Of a stretch of 45,728 nucleotides of DNA, positions 8,296 to 16,160 are shown piece by piece. Numbering within the stretch: position 1 is the first letter of the stretch; every line of letters begins with the position of its first letter. Source of the stretch: Methylobacterium amylolyticum. GTDB taxonomy: Bacteria > Pseudomonadota > Alphaproteobacteria > Rhizobiales > Beijerinckiaceae. The position numbers were made by a program, and so were the translations under genes. The notes below the pieces were generated by a model that saw only the letters and a list, made by a program, of their open reading frames with translations, did not search any database and was not told the DNA's origin. The stretch is taken from the NCBI RefSeq assembly GCF_030700245.1, contig NZ_JAUYZI010000047.1:1-45728 (forward strand), written 5' to 3'.

Positions 8296-8583
8296 ATGAT
8301 CCGTCATACTCTTCTGCTCAAATTCAACAGCTGTGCTGCCTCTATGGAGCGCGATGCAATCCTACAATCCCTCATTGCGTTGTGTGACCGTGTTGGCGCG
8401 GTGAATTCTCTCGCGTGCGGCCCTGATGTTGATCCTCGATCACGCGCGGACGGCTTCACGCATGCCTTCTCGGTCGTTTTTGGGACAGAGGAGGCGCGTC
8501 AAGCGTTCCGCGCTCTACCGGACTACGCGGAGGCCCTGGCAGGCATGGCACAGGTTGCTGAGACTATGCCTCTGGCCGATTAG
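8296..8583 (+). CDS. Dabb-domain (stress-responsive alpha/beta barrel) protein
   Basis: A 95-residue protein matching the Dabb family: an N-terminal IRHTLLLKFN strand, the central VNSLACGPDVDPRSRADGFTH pattern and the FSVVFGTEEARQAF helix. Dabb proteins are small dimeric ferredoxin-like barrels. Some are enzymes in polyketide or aromatic metabolism and most are of unknown role. The normal C-terminal histidine-proline block (YLPHPAH type) is altered to ALPDYAEALAGM, so function is uncertain. It stands alone between the acyltransferase and the FkbM gene and has no obvious operon partner. Confidence 0.72.
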   Translation: MIRHTLLLKFNSCAASMERDAILQSLIALCDRVGAVNSLACGPDVDPRSRADGFTHAFSVVFGTEEARQAFRALPDYAEALAGMAQVAETMPLAD

Positions 8584-9112
8584 CAGGTCCTCGGCAGAGA
8601 GAGTAGGTTTTAAGTATCTAAAAACCATGCGAAATTTGCTGCAGTTTTGAACCTCCACGCATTTGCTTGTCTGGACATCGAGGGGTTCGAAGTGACTGTT
8701 CCGCTACCTTTCCAACAGCTCTCCCGCGTCGATACGGATGAATTACTGCTGGTTTTGGCAATGATGCATTATTATATATTTCGTTAATTATTATATTTTT
8801 ATTATCGTCAATTATCAATATCTGAGTCCCCGTCAGCCTGGGAATGCAACGGACAAAGTTTTTAAGATTTTATCAAATTCGCCCACCTCCATCTCGCAAT
8901 ATCTTCGAGTGCACGCTGGGTGATCCGCGGCTCCAGGACGCGAGCCTCACCCCCGCCTTAAATAAAAAAGGCTGAGACGCTGGTAAGATATCGGACAGCT
9001 GGCCCAAGCGCTCGCAGCGCTCGTCGGCATGTAGCTTATCCCTCGGAAAAGAGCTAATAGGCCGACATCGCCGGCTGCTGGCTCTGAGATAAAAGTTCGA
9101 GAGAGACTGTAC
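8584..9112. other. AT-rich intergenic region upstream of FkbM gene
   Basis: No gene is supported. Positions about 8760-8820 are extremely AT-rich (runs of TAT/ATT) and would melt easily, as expected of a promoter or a recombination junction. A short inverted repeat GGTTTT...AAAACC lies at about 8606-8626 just after the Dabb gene, without a T-run, so it is at best a weak terminator. Confidence 0.4.
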
Positions 9113-9838
9113 ATGTTGCGAGACGGAGCAGACCGTGATCAGCTCATTGATCTTATTGGGCGCAGCAATCCCACCATTCTAGAAGTTGGCGCGCACATGG
9201 CGGACCAGAGTGTAAGGTTTGCCGAGTGGTTCCCCTACGGGCAGGTGTTCGCTTTTGAGCCGGATCCGCGGCCGATAAGGAATTTTCAATCGAGGCCGGG
9301 TAATCCACGAGTACATATGGTGGAATGCGCGCTCGGAAATCATATCGGCAAGACTACATTCTACCAAAGTGATGGTGTTCCACCAGCGACGCCGGAGGAA
9401 GACATTAAAAAATACCATCCTGAGGGCTGGGACCATTCCGGCTCTATCCGCCCGCCTAAAGAGCATTTGCATGAATTTCCCTGGGTCAAATTCGATAACA
9501 CAATAGAGGTGGAGGTGACGACTCTTGATGCTTGGTCAGAAGAAGTGGGAGTCAAATACATTGATCTCATATGGGCTGATGTTCAAGGGGCTGAGCAGGA
9601 CTTAATAGCCGGCGGGCGCAAGACTCTGCTGAATACTCGCTTTTTCTATACCGAATTTTCTGAAAAGGAATTATATAAGGGGGCGCTAGATGCGAGCGCC
9701 ATATTGAAGCTTCTGCCTGATTTTGAATTAGTTGAAATGTTCAAGCATGATATGTTGCTGAGAAACAAGCGAGCCTGGGATCAGCCTGTACGCTCGCCAA
9801 CGTGGCGCGACTGGCTTCTCCCAAATCGACGTGCTTAG
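9113..9838 (+). CDS. FkbM-family methyltransferase
   Basis: A 241-residue SAM-dependent methyltransferase of the FkbM type, which O-methylates sugars or polyketides. Motif I is ILEVGAHMADQS (22-33), the acidic strand is FAFEPDP (47-53), and the family motifs VECALGN, TLDAW and IDLIWADVQGAEQDL follow. The last of these carries the typical D-x-QG-E signature. A C-terminal FYTEFSE block and a short basic tail complete a normal-length domain. The acceptor is unknown; in glycan loci these enzymes usually cap or modify sugar residues. The gene has its own AT-rich upstream region and is followed by IS debris, so no operon partner is evident. Confidence 0.88.
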   Translation: MLRDGADRDQLIDLIGRSNPTILEVGAHMADQSVRFAEWFPYGQVFAFEPDPRPIRNFQSRPGNPRVHMVECALGNHIGKTTFYQSDGVPPATPEEDIKKYHPEGWDHSGSIRPPKEHLHEFPWVKFDNTIEVEVTTLDAWSEEVGVKYIDLIWADVQGAEQDLIAGGRKTLLNTRFFYTEFSEKELYKGALDASAILKLLPDFELVEMFKHDMLLRNKRAWDQPVRSPTWRDWLLPNRRA

Positions 9839-10204
9839 AGCCGTTGCCGGTCGGATTGAGTCAAGGGGTTGCAGCCTACGGCGATGAGGCTCAATGGCGT
9901 TCTTCAGGAGTAAAAGCCACAGGACCCCATAATTGACGGCCCAGTGTACTGGGATAAGGCAGGCGGAGGCCGCGCTGCACTGCACTGACCCCGAGCGCGG
10001 GCCGGAGATGATCGTGTTGTGGAGCGTAACGGCGCTGGGACGTCGGATTGCCTCTCTTGGAAGTCTGTCGCCACCTCGGCGTCGAAATTCAGCGGTAGTA
10101 GTCGGATATCGTGATCGCCCACGCCACGCCTGACTGCCCGTTCTGTTCTCGATCGTTACCCTGCTGGCCGTGCGGCTCGCGGCACACCCGGGCGCCTTCT
10201 TTAG

Positions 10205-10400
10205 CGCCCGCGCAGGAAAATCAAACGGGAGTTCCAGCGGCTGGACCTTGTGCCCGAGCAGGTCGAGGCGGCCGAGGTTGAGCGGGACGCGCCGTAGCGG
10301 ATCCGGCCCGGGCGGATGCTGAGGTTGAGAAGGTGGCACGTCTGGTCCTGCTCGGTGGCAACGGCTCTGAGGGTCGGGCTCGTGACGCCGCGGACCGTCC
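10205..10400 (+). pseudogene. Probable scrap of an IS110/IS1111-type transposase
   Basis: The plus strand reads KIKREFQRLDLVPEQVEAAE followed by VERDA and then a stop. This resembles the helix just before the Transposase_20 domain of IS1111-type transposases. The rest of the gene is absent or unreadable. The surrounding 9839-10404 holds no other gene that I can support. Confidence 0.38.
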
Positions 10401-10404
10401 AGCG

Positions 10405-10785
10405 TCATCGAAGACGCTCTCCTGTATCGCGGCGGACGATCCCACCGCCGATCAACCGCTTGAACGGACTGGCGCGGCTGCCCGGCAGCGGACGGCGGTG
10501 CGGTTCGGCGATGCCCGTGTGCCGGTCGCGCTGGCGGCGCACGCGAGCGATGACGGCGACATCGGTGGCCGTCTTGGCCGCGTGACAGGGTCGGCAAAGG
10601 ACCTGGCAATTGGCGAGCGAGGCGTCCTCGGTAAGTGCCGCCGGGATGATGTGGTCATAGTGGAAACGCCCGACCTGCAGGGTGCAGGGGCAGCGGGTGC
10701 CGTCCGTCAGTACTCCTTCGCAGCGGCCCCCGGCCCGTGCGAGCGCGGCGCGTTGGACCGCCTTGGTGAACTCGCGGCGGGTCAT
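10405..10785 (-). CDS. HNH endonuclease, cassette copy 2
   Basis: A 126-residue paralogue of the HNH protein at 1756-2133, with the same HNH residues (DHIIPAALTED, NCQVLC, CHAAKT), the zinc cysteines RCEG/RCPC and CRPC, and the same basic tail. Differences are scattered conservative changes (Ser to Thr, Ala to Val) plus one variable patch after CHAAKT. This pattern looks like divergence under selection for function. The ATGA overlap with the upstream gene is retained. No phage genes lie next to this copy. It is bounded by an IS110 scrap and the conserved leader. Confidence 0.87.
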   Translation of the reverse strand: MTRREFTKAVQRAALARAGGRCEGVLTDGTRCPCTLQVGRFHYDHIIPAALTEDASLANCQVLCRPCHAAKTATDVAVIARVRRQRDRHTGIAEPHRRPLPGSRASPFKRLIGGGIVRRDTGERLR

Positions 10786-11222
10786 GGCGATACCCCGGCA
10801 GCGGGCACCGGTCCGGTCAAATCTCTAGCGATCGCCGCGCGCTCGGCTTGACCTTCCGCCAAGCGGTGTACGTGGATCTCGACCGCCCCGAGCTGCGCGC
10901 AGGCGGCGAGCCAGCCGAGATAGCCGGAATCGCCAGTTTCGCAGGCCCGGACGGCGACGGGGCTGGCACGACTTTCAGCATCGCGGCGTACGGCGAGGAC
11001 GACCGCCGGGTGAGCGGTGACGAGGTCGGGCTGATCGAAGCCGTGGACGACCACGACGTAGCGCCGGCCCGAGACGCCGCGCCAGGCGCTGAGCGCCGCG
11101 GGTGGTGATCCACGCAGGCCGGCGGTGGAGCGCAGGCGTTCCTCGCGGGTGATGGGGCGTGTGGCCCGGTCGGCCTTCAGATCGCGTAGCGCTGCGGCCC
11201 AGGAAATGGTGCGGTCTCGCAT
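10782..11222 (-). CDS. Unknown protein upstream of HNH nuclease, cassette copy 2
   Basis: A 146-residue paralogue of 2130-2576, unrecognised beyond that. Strongly conserved between copies are the N-terminus (MRDRT-SWAAALRD-KADRATRP), the core SGRRYVVVVH-DQPDLV and the segment GYLGWLAACAQLGA. The C-terminal 15 residues are unrelated. A GAGGCAGGG ribosome site sits directly before the start, and the stop overlaps the HNH start by four bases. Preservation of reading frame, overlap and core in two diverged copies argues that both products are made and used together. Confidence 0.75.
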   Translation of the reverse strand: MRDRTISWAAALRDLKADRATRPITREERLRSTAGLRGSPPAALSAWRGVSGRRYVVVVHGFDQPDLVTAHPAVVLAVRRDAESRASPVAVRACETGDSGYLGWLAACAQLGAVEIHVHRLAEGQAERAAIARDLTGPVPAAGVSP

Positions 11223-11348
11223 CCCTGCCTCACGCAGTCCGAGGAGCGAGGATGGCGGAAGGGTGTGGCCTGGCGGCGGGCCTGTCCAATCTGGGCTCGT
11301 TGCCGAATTGGGTGCGACGGTTGCGCGGCCCTCGGGCCGGTGGGCGAG

Positions 11349-11543
11349 TTACATATAAGGAGTGAGGCATGGATGCGTCCGGCTCAGCGGCGGGAAGGGC
11401 CCCGCCACTGCTCCAGCCCCGCTCACGACCAGGACGGTCGGCGGGGCTACCTCGACAGCAAGAAAATGGGTTTGCCCTTCGTCAGGCCTCGACCGCGGCC
11501 GAGCTAGGCCTGGACCGCGTTCGGACGATCGGCCGCTTCTCAA
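11349..11543 (-). promoter_or_regulatory. Conserved leader of HNH cassette, copy 2 (hairpin or small ORF)
   Basis: Arms GCCCCGCC (11399-11406) and GGCGGGGC (11440-11447) enclose 33 bases, the same spacing as in copy 1. The minus-strand reading APP-x6-GAGAVAG-xx-PPL is also shared, inside a 64-codon open frame that ends soon after in copy 2 but runs longer in copy 1. After it both copies share an ATATGT-containing stretch. Whether the element is RNA structure or peptide is not settled. Confidence 0.45.
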
Positions 11544-12038
11544 GTGGGCCGGCGGATCTGAGTCGATATGGGCCGCTCATTGAAATACTGCGGTGTCGGC
11601 TGGTCGCTGCGTCGTGGTTCAGCATGGACGCTCCAATTCGCAGCCATCCGTATGGATGGCCCCTCAAGGGCGGTTTGCTGTGCGGCGCTCGCCGGATCAC
11701 GCATGTGACAGGCGATCGAGGTTCCGCCGGCTTGGTGCATCCAGGGCCAAACGACGACTGCCGGAGGATCTCCTCCCTTCGCATGCACGGCGCGCCGTGA
11801 CCGCCGGTTGAGATCATCGTCTCGTCTGGTCCAAGGACCCGACGGGGCGTCCTGCGCCTGCAGCATGCAGCGGACGATCCGCGCCTCATTTGTCGGCGAG
11901 TGCCTGAGAACATGCTGGGTGACACCCTTGGTTTCCGATCTTCGAGCCCGAGCCGCAGTGGCGGTTCAGATCTCCCTGCCAGACGTAGCAATTTTGCAAC
12001 GATCATGATCGTCGAACCAAAATGATAACAATGGGAGC
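11544..12038. other. Stretch without a supported gene
   Basis: I see no protein with family resemblance. A perfect short palindrome with 7-base arms, GCCATCC-GTAT-GGATGGC, lies at 11643-11660. It could be an operator, a small hairpin or an IS-end relic. The promoter of the SGNH-like gene presumably lies at the 3' end of this stretch, which becomes AT-richer. Confidence 0.35.
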
Positions 12039-13190
12039 ATGACACAGAGAGCACCCGAGAGTACTGTGCGGTCTAAATTATTTGACGTTCCGATGTGGCA
12101 TATGTCGTCCATGAATGATGAGCCGGGACGCCGCGAGAAATTTCTCCACCACGTTCGGTATTTCGACGCGTCCGTTCGATATCCTGTTCCCTTCGTCGGC
12201 TTCACAGGCCGACCCGGCCACTGCCCCGAACACCAGTGCCTGCCCTACGATGCCGCTGGCTTTCTCAACGCTGAACCGGCCGGACACCGCACCGATCCGA
12301 ACGAGATCCGGATATTTGTCCTAGGCGACAGCACGATGCTGGATGGCGCGAGTTGGCAGGATTTGGTACCGGGCAGGCTCCAGGATCTCCTCCGGGCGAC
12401 TTGTTCCGACCGCGTCCGAGTCTTTAACTTCGGTGTGGTCTCGTCCTGCACCGAACAAATGTGCGCTTTGATCTGGACCCGCTTACTTGATCTCGATCCG
12501 GACGTACTTATAGTTCTTAGTGGTGGAACCGATGCTTTCCTGCCCCTGACGTTCGATCCGCGTCCAGGATATCCTTACAACGCATTCCTTATAGAATATC
12601 TCTACGCGCATTACTTTAGCGAGACGAACGATAGATCCTGGCAGTCAGGCCTCGACTATGATGGTGTGATCGATGGCGCGTTTGACCTGCTTCGGCAGAG
12701 CCGGCAGCGTGTTGATTACGGCTCGCCGGACTGGGAAGCGAGCGTCGCGCGCAGCTACGAGGCTTCGCTGCGGAAGTTTGTCCGGCTGGCACGGGCGGTC
12801 GACATCCCGGTCTTCTACGCCTTGGAACCAATTGTTGTGCGGAAGCGCAGCCTGGAGCCGGCAGAGGCTAGTCTCGCTTCTCCAGGGACACTTGCCTATC
12901 TCACCCGCCTCTACGATCGCTTCGAGGCGGCGTTGACGGATTTGCGGGTTCGAAGTCTTCCGGGCAACCTGCACCTGATTGACGCCAGCCGAGTCCTGAC
13001 GGACGTCGGCCCCGGCCTATTCACCAATGTTGTGCATTATGACGGCGCCGGCCGCGCTACGGTCAGCCAGTTCCTCGCTGACAACGTGTTCGACGCGGTG
13101 CGCCGTTGCAGCGACGGAGGGCGCCGGGGCGATGCGACGGCGTGGTTCCGCAGCGTATTCCGGCGACCGCTGTTGAGAACGGCTCGCTAA
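12039..13190 (+). CDS. SGNH/GDSL-hydrolase-like protein
   Basis: A 383-residue protein of the SGNH esterase fold, a family that includes sugar O-acetyl esterases and transferases. Block I is VLGDSTM (Ser98), and the FNFGVVSSCTEQ and PDVLIVLSGGTD (161-165) segments fit blocks II and III. The third-block Asn is replaced by Thr (GGTD for GxND). The last block reads FTNVVHYDGAGR, with Asn330 where the D-x-x-H Asp would be and His333 kept. It may be a weak or altered hydrolase, or use another acid. There is no signal peptide, so it is likely cytoplasmic. A GGGAG ribosome site precedes the ATG. The FkbM-discoidin gene follows on the same strand after 194 bases. Confidence 0.72.
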   Translation: MTQRAPESTVRSKLFDVPMWHMSSMNDEPGRREKFLHHVRYFDASVRYPVPFVGFTGRPGHCPEHQCLPYDAAGFLNAEPAGHRTDPNEIRIFVLGDSTMLDGASWQDLVPGRLQDLLRATCSDRVRVFNFGVVSSCTEQMCALIWTRLLDLDPDVLIVLSGGTDAFLPLTFDPRPGYPYNAFLIEYLYAHYFSETNDRSWQSGLDYDGVIDGAFDLLRQSRQRVDYGSPDWEASVARSYEASLRKFVRLARAVDIPVFYALEPIVVRKRSLEPAEASLASPGTLAYLTRLYDRFEAALTDLRVRSLPGNLHLIDASRVLTDVGPGLFTNVVHYDGAGRATVSQFLADNVFDAVRRCSDGGRRGDATAWFRSVFRRPLLRTAR

Positions 13191-13384
13191 GGATCAGGAT
13201 GCGGCCCCCTACTGGGCGAGCGACCGGTGCGCCCTAACGTATGGCGTCCTCCGGAAGTCGCCAACGTCGCCGGAGGTCACGCGTATGGAGGGGACTCCGA
13301 CCCCAGTGCGACACAATTACGGAACAGAAAGGCGCGCTATCCGATGAAGCCGTAGCCGTCGGGTCACCGCCCGAGGAGTAGTTG

Positions 13385-14458
13385 ATGCTGGAAGCGTTGC
13401 AGCAGATGAACGTCGCCGGCTTCTTCGTGAACGGCATCCTCCATGTCGGCGCGAATGAGGGTCAGGAGCGGAATGACTATGAGGCGAATGGGGCGAGCCC
13501 GTGCCTGTACGTCGAGCCGGTGGCCGACGCCTTCGCCATCCTCAAGGCCAACCTCGCCGGCATGCCGTTTCATAAGGCGATCCAGGCCGTCTGCGCCGAG
13601 CGCGCGGGCGAGGAGGTGCTGTTCAACGTGGCCAGCAACGGCGGGCAGTCCTCGAGCCTCTTGGGCTTGGGCGCGCACGCCGAGCATCACCCGGACATCG
13701 TCTATACGGGCGTGCAGCGGATGGTGACGACGACGGTGGACGCGATCGTGGCCGAGCACGGCCCGGGGCGGGTGCCAAACCTGCTGGTGGTGGATGCACA
13801 GGGGGCGGATCTGCGAGTGCTGCGGGGCGCGACGCAGAGCCTGCCGGAGGTCGACGGGGTGTATGTCGAGGTGAGCGATGCACCGCTCTACGAGGGTGGG
13901 TGCACGCTGGAGGAGGTCACCGCCTTCCTGAAGGAGTTCGGCCTCAATCCGCGGTGGCTACAGCTCAACGAGGCCGGCCACGGCGAGGCATTCTATTGCC
14001 GGAAGCGCCCGGAGTATCCCACCTTACCGCTCTACGACGGGGTCTTGAGCGTGGGGAAGCCCGCGGCACAGAGTAGCTATTGCGAGTGGTCGCATTTCGA
14101 TGTGGCCGACAGCCCGATGGGGTGTCTCGATGGTGCACCCACGGGCCGGCCCGGGTTCCACACCGACATCGAGGACGCACCATGGTGGCAGGTGGATCTC
14201 GAGGCGGTAAAGCCACTAAACGAGGTGCGGATCTTCAACCGGATGGATGCAGCACGAGATCGATCGCGAACGCTGCGCGTGCTGGTGTCGGACGACGGCG
14301 AAGCGTGGCGGCTAGTGCATGACCAGGGCGGCTACACGTTCGGAGGAGCGGACGGCAGGCCATTGCAACTCCAGCTGTCGCGCGAGCAGGCGCGTTACGT
14401 GCGGCTGCAGCTCGCCGAGCGGACCTACCTTCACCTCGACAAAGTCTTTATCCTATGA
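13385..14458 (+). CDS. FkbM methyltransferase fused to a discoidin (F5/8 type C) domain
   Basis: A 357-residue protein in two parts. Residues 1-210 are an FkbM methyltransferase: ILHVGANEGQE (18-28), LYVEP (41-45), TVDAIV and LLVVDAQGADLRVLRGA. Residues about 218-357 match a discoidin/F5-8 type C carbohydrate-binding domain: LSVGKPAAQSSYCEW at its start, GFHTDIEDAPWWQVDLEAVKPLNEV typical of the WWQVDLG core, then IFNRMD, LRVLVSDDGEAW and a closing ARYVRLQL strand. I infer that the binding domain holds the glycan acceptor. GAGGAG lies just before the ATG; a TTG one codon earlier is also possible. It is more GC-rich than the glycan genes to the right. Confidence 0.88.
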   Translation: MLEALQQMNVAGFFVNGILHVGANEGQERNDYEANGASPCLYVEPVADAFAILKANLAGMPFHKAIQAVCAERAGEEVLFNVASNGGQSSSLLGLGAHAEHHPDIVYTGVQRMVTTTVDAIVAEHGPGRVPNLLVVDAQGADLRVLRGATQSLPEVDGVYVEVSDAPLYEGGCTLEEVTAFLKEFGLNPRWLQLNEAGHGEAFYCRKRPEYPTLPLYDGVLSVGKPAAQSSYCEWSHFDVADSPMGCLDGAPTGRPGFHTDIEDAPWWQVDLEAVKPLNEVRIFNRMDAARDRSRTLRVLVSDDGEAWRLVHDQGGYTFGGADGRPLQLQLSREQARYVRLQLAERTYLHLDKVFIL

Positions 14459-14561
14459 CGCATCAGTATTGAGGCGTGCCGGATTGAACATTTGGAGCCA
14501 CCCGCATAATCATTACTATACCCATAGTGTATCTGGCCGGCATATCATCCGCACGCAATAT

Positions 14562-15281
14562 CTATCTATCTACGTTGGATTCACCAAGTGTCCACAAGAC
14601 AGCGTAATCGTCGTTTAAAATCGCAATTTGCCGCATAATAGTGCGCATAAAGTTCCGCCGCACTGGCAGTCGGCGAAATGCCAGACGCATACCAAGCGCT
14701 TTCTCGACTGCCCGAACCGCAGCCTCGGAACAGTCCTTAGCAATGTGAGCTATTCCGTCACTATACCGCCGTTTGAGCGACCCGTCCAGCGAGCGGTACC
14801 TCGCCGGGATTTCAACATAAACACATTTATATTTTTGGGCTTGCGCCCGAAGCGCTTCATTGAGGAGAAACCAAGCAACCAAGCGTTCTGAAAGCGTGCC
14901 CGTATGGGGTAAAATAGGATTCTGTACGAGAGGATCGATCGGTGGAACAACGCCCATGATGCAAATCCGCGGCCGGCTTGGAAAACCGGCAAACGCATTT
15001 CTTAATGCGGTGATATACCGATCCGCGAGATCGTTGGCTTCCTCTTGAAGTGAGCGTCCCTTCGAAGCCGCGACTCGCAGCAGATGGCAGCGCACATCGA
15101 TCTCGCCAAAGACGAAGATAACAGTATCATCAACACCTAAGTGAACAGGCTGCACCATGTCCGCGATGCCGTCGCGAGCAACACGGTGCATGGTTCGTCC
15201 GACCGTGCAGTGCAAGATTGTCTGTTCAGTTCTTGAAAAGAGATAGTTTCCATGGCTGTCGCCAAAGACATGCACAGTCAT
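14562..15281 (-). CDS. SGNH-like protein of the GEID type
   Basis: A 239-residue protein with MTVHVFGDSHG at its start (GDS serine at residue 9), TVIFVFGEIDVRCH in place of the GxND block, ICIMGVVPP in the core, and RYSDGIAHI near the C-terminus as a possible Asp/His pair. This looks like the SGNH-like group seen in FkbM and sulfotransferase clusters; its reaction is not known to me. It is clearly paralogous to 18542-19270 (shared VPP core, GTL, SDGxxHI and overall length). The start at 15281 is chosen by alignment with that paralogue; the frame opens eight codons upstream. It faces the FkbM-discoidin gene, with about 100 bases between their ends. Confidence 0.68.
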   Translation of the reverse strand: MTVHVFGDSHGNYLFSRTEQTILHCTVGRTMHRVARDGIADMVQPVHLGVDDTVIFVFGEIDVRCHLLRVAASKGRSLQEEANDLADRYITALRNAFAGFPSRPRICIMGVVPPIDPLVQNPILPHTGTLSERLVAWFLLNEALRAQAQKYKCVYVEIPARYRSLDGSLKRRYSDGIAHIAKDCSEAAVRAVEKALGMRLAFRRLPVRRNFMRTIMRQIAILNDDYAVLWTLGESNVDR

Positions 15282-16160
15282 TAAAGCCTCGCGGAGTTTC
15301 TCCAAGACTACTCGCTTCTAGTCTGTGAATTTTATTTCAATCAGTAAAAAATCATGGCAATTAAAAAAATATACGCTGTTGAATGATAAGAAGAGTCAAA
15401 CCTGCCCTCCAAAACTCTGATTTGTGGCAATGCAGAGTTTAGAATTTATTATCGAACCGCCATCATTGGTTTGGCGCGGTTGAGCATGAGGTTGCCGAAG
15501 ATAATAAAAGAGAGACGCTCCGGCGTGATGGCGTAGCGCTTCTGGAAAAAAGGTGCGGACAACAGGTCTTCCACACGAAGGACTGCTTTACCACCCGGCG
15601 CCGCGGAGGAGCACGAAACAGCCCTCGGCCTCAATGTCGTTGCGCTGCCGTGAGCCGCACTAAACCGACGATTATCGCCGGCCAGGAGAGTCTGCTATCC
15701 TCTTCCCGCTTCGACACCAAGCACGCTGCATTGTCGTCGAGGCGGAAAAGGTTGACCCAGTCCGCCTGGGTGGCCCGAACACGTAGGCCGCGTTGCAGAA
15801 AGGTAGATTGTCGTCGAAGCTGTCGAGCCCTCGCGCAGCCGATCCTCCGGCACGCTTCCACAATTCCTTGGACTTCATAGCAACCGCCGCGGACACCGCA
15901 TCTGTCGAACCTACCATCGGACGCCTCTCAGCGTAGCGACTTCCGCTGCGGTTGTAGCACGCGAGACGCGGCTGATCCGCCTCGAAACGCTAACGGCCCT
16001 CACGAGTGTTCCCCTGCAACCACGCGGCGACGTCTGCGAGGGCCGAAGCTGAGAGGGCCGTCTCGCCCCTGTGTTCACCGCCGGCGCTCCCGAAAAACAT
16101 GGCGGTAGGGAAATCCGCGTCGCTGAGGGGCCTGAGCGGCTAAAAATTACATCCTATGAT
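15282..16160. other. Stretch without an intact gene; possible decayed minus-strand gene
   Basis: Three overlapping minus-strand frames (15672-15917, 15631-15861, 15449-15634) join into a plausible broken protein. AAYVFGPPRRTG in one frame could continue as WVNLFRLDDNAACLVS in the next. I cannot name a family, and the idea rests only on composition. The first 150 bases are AT-rich and probably hold the promoter of the neighbouring SGNH-like gene. Confidence 0.25.

Noticed and set aside
8606..8626. GGTTTT...AAAACC inverted repeat as a terminator of the Dabb gene
   Set aside because: It has six weak AT-rich pairs and no T-run, so it is too poor to call.
9728..10609. 293-codon minus-strand frame
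   Set aside because: It overlaps the end of FkbM, the IS110 scrap and the HNH gene in other frames. Its Arg/Pro-rich sequence has no motif.
15449..15917. Three overlapping minus-strand frames that could be one broken gene
   Set aside because: Joining them is plausible, but no family could be recognised, so it is noted only within the gap entry.
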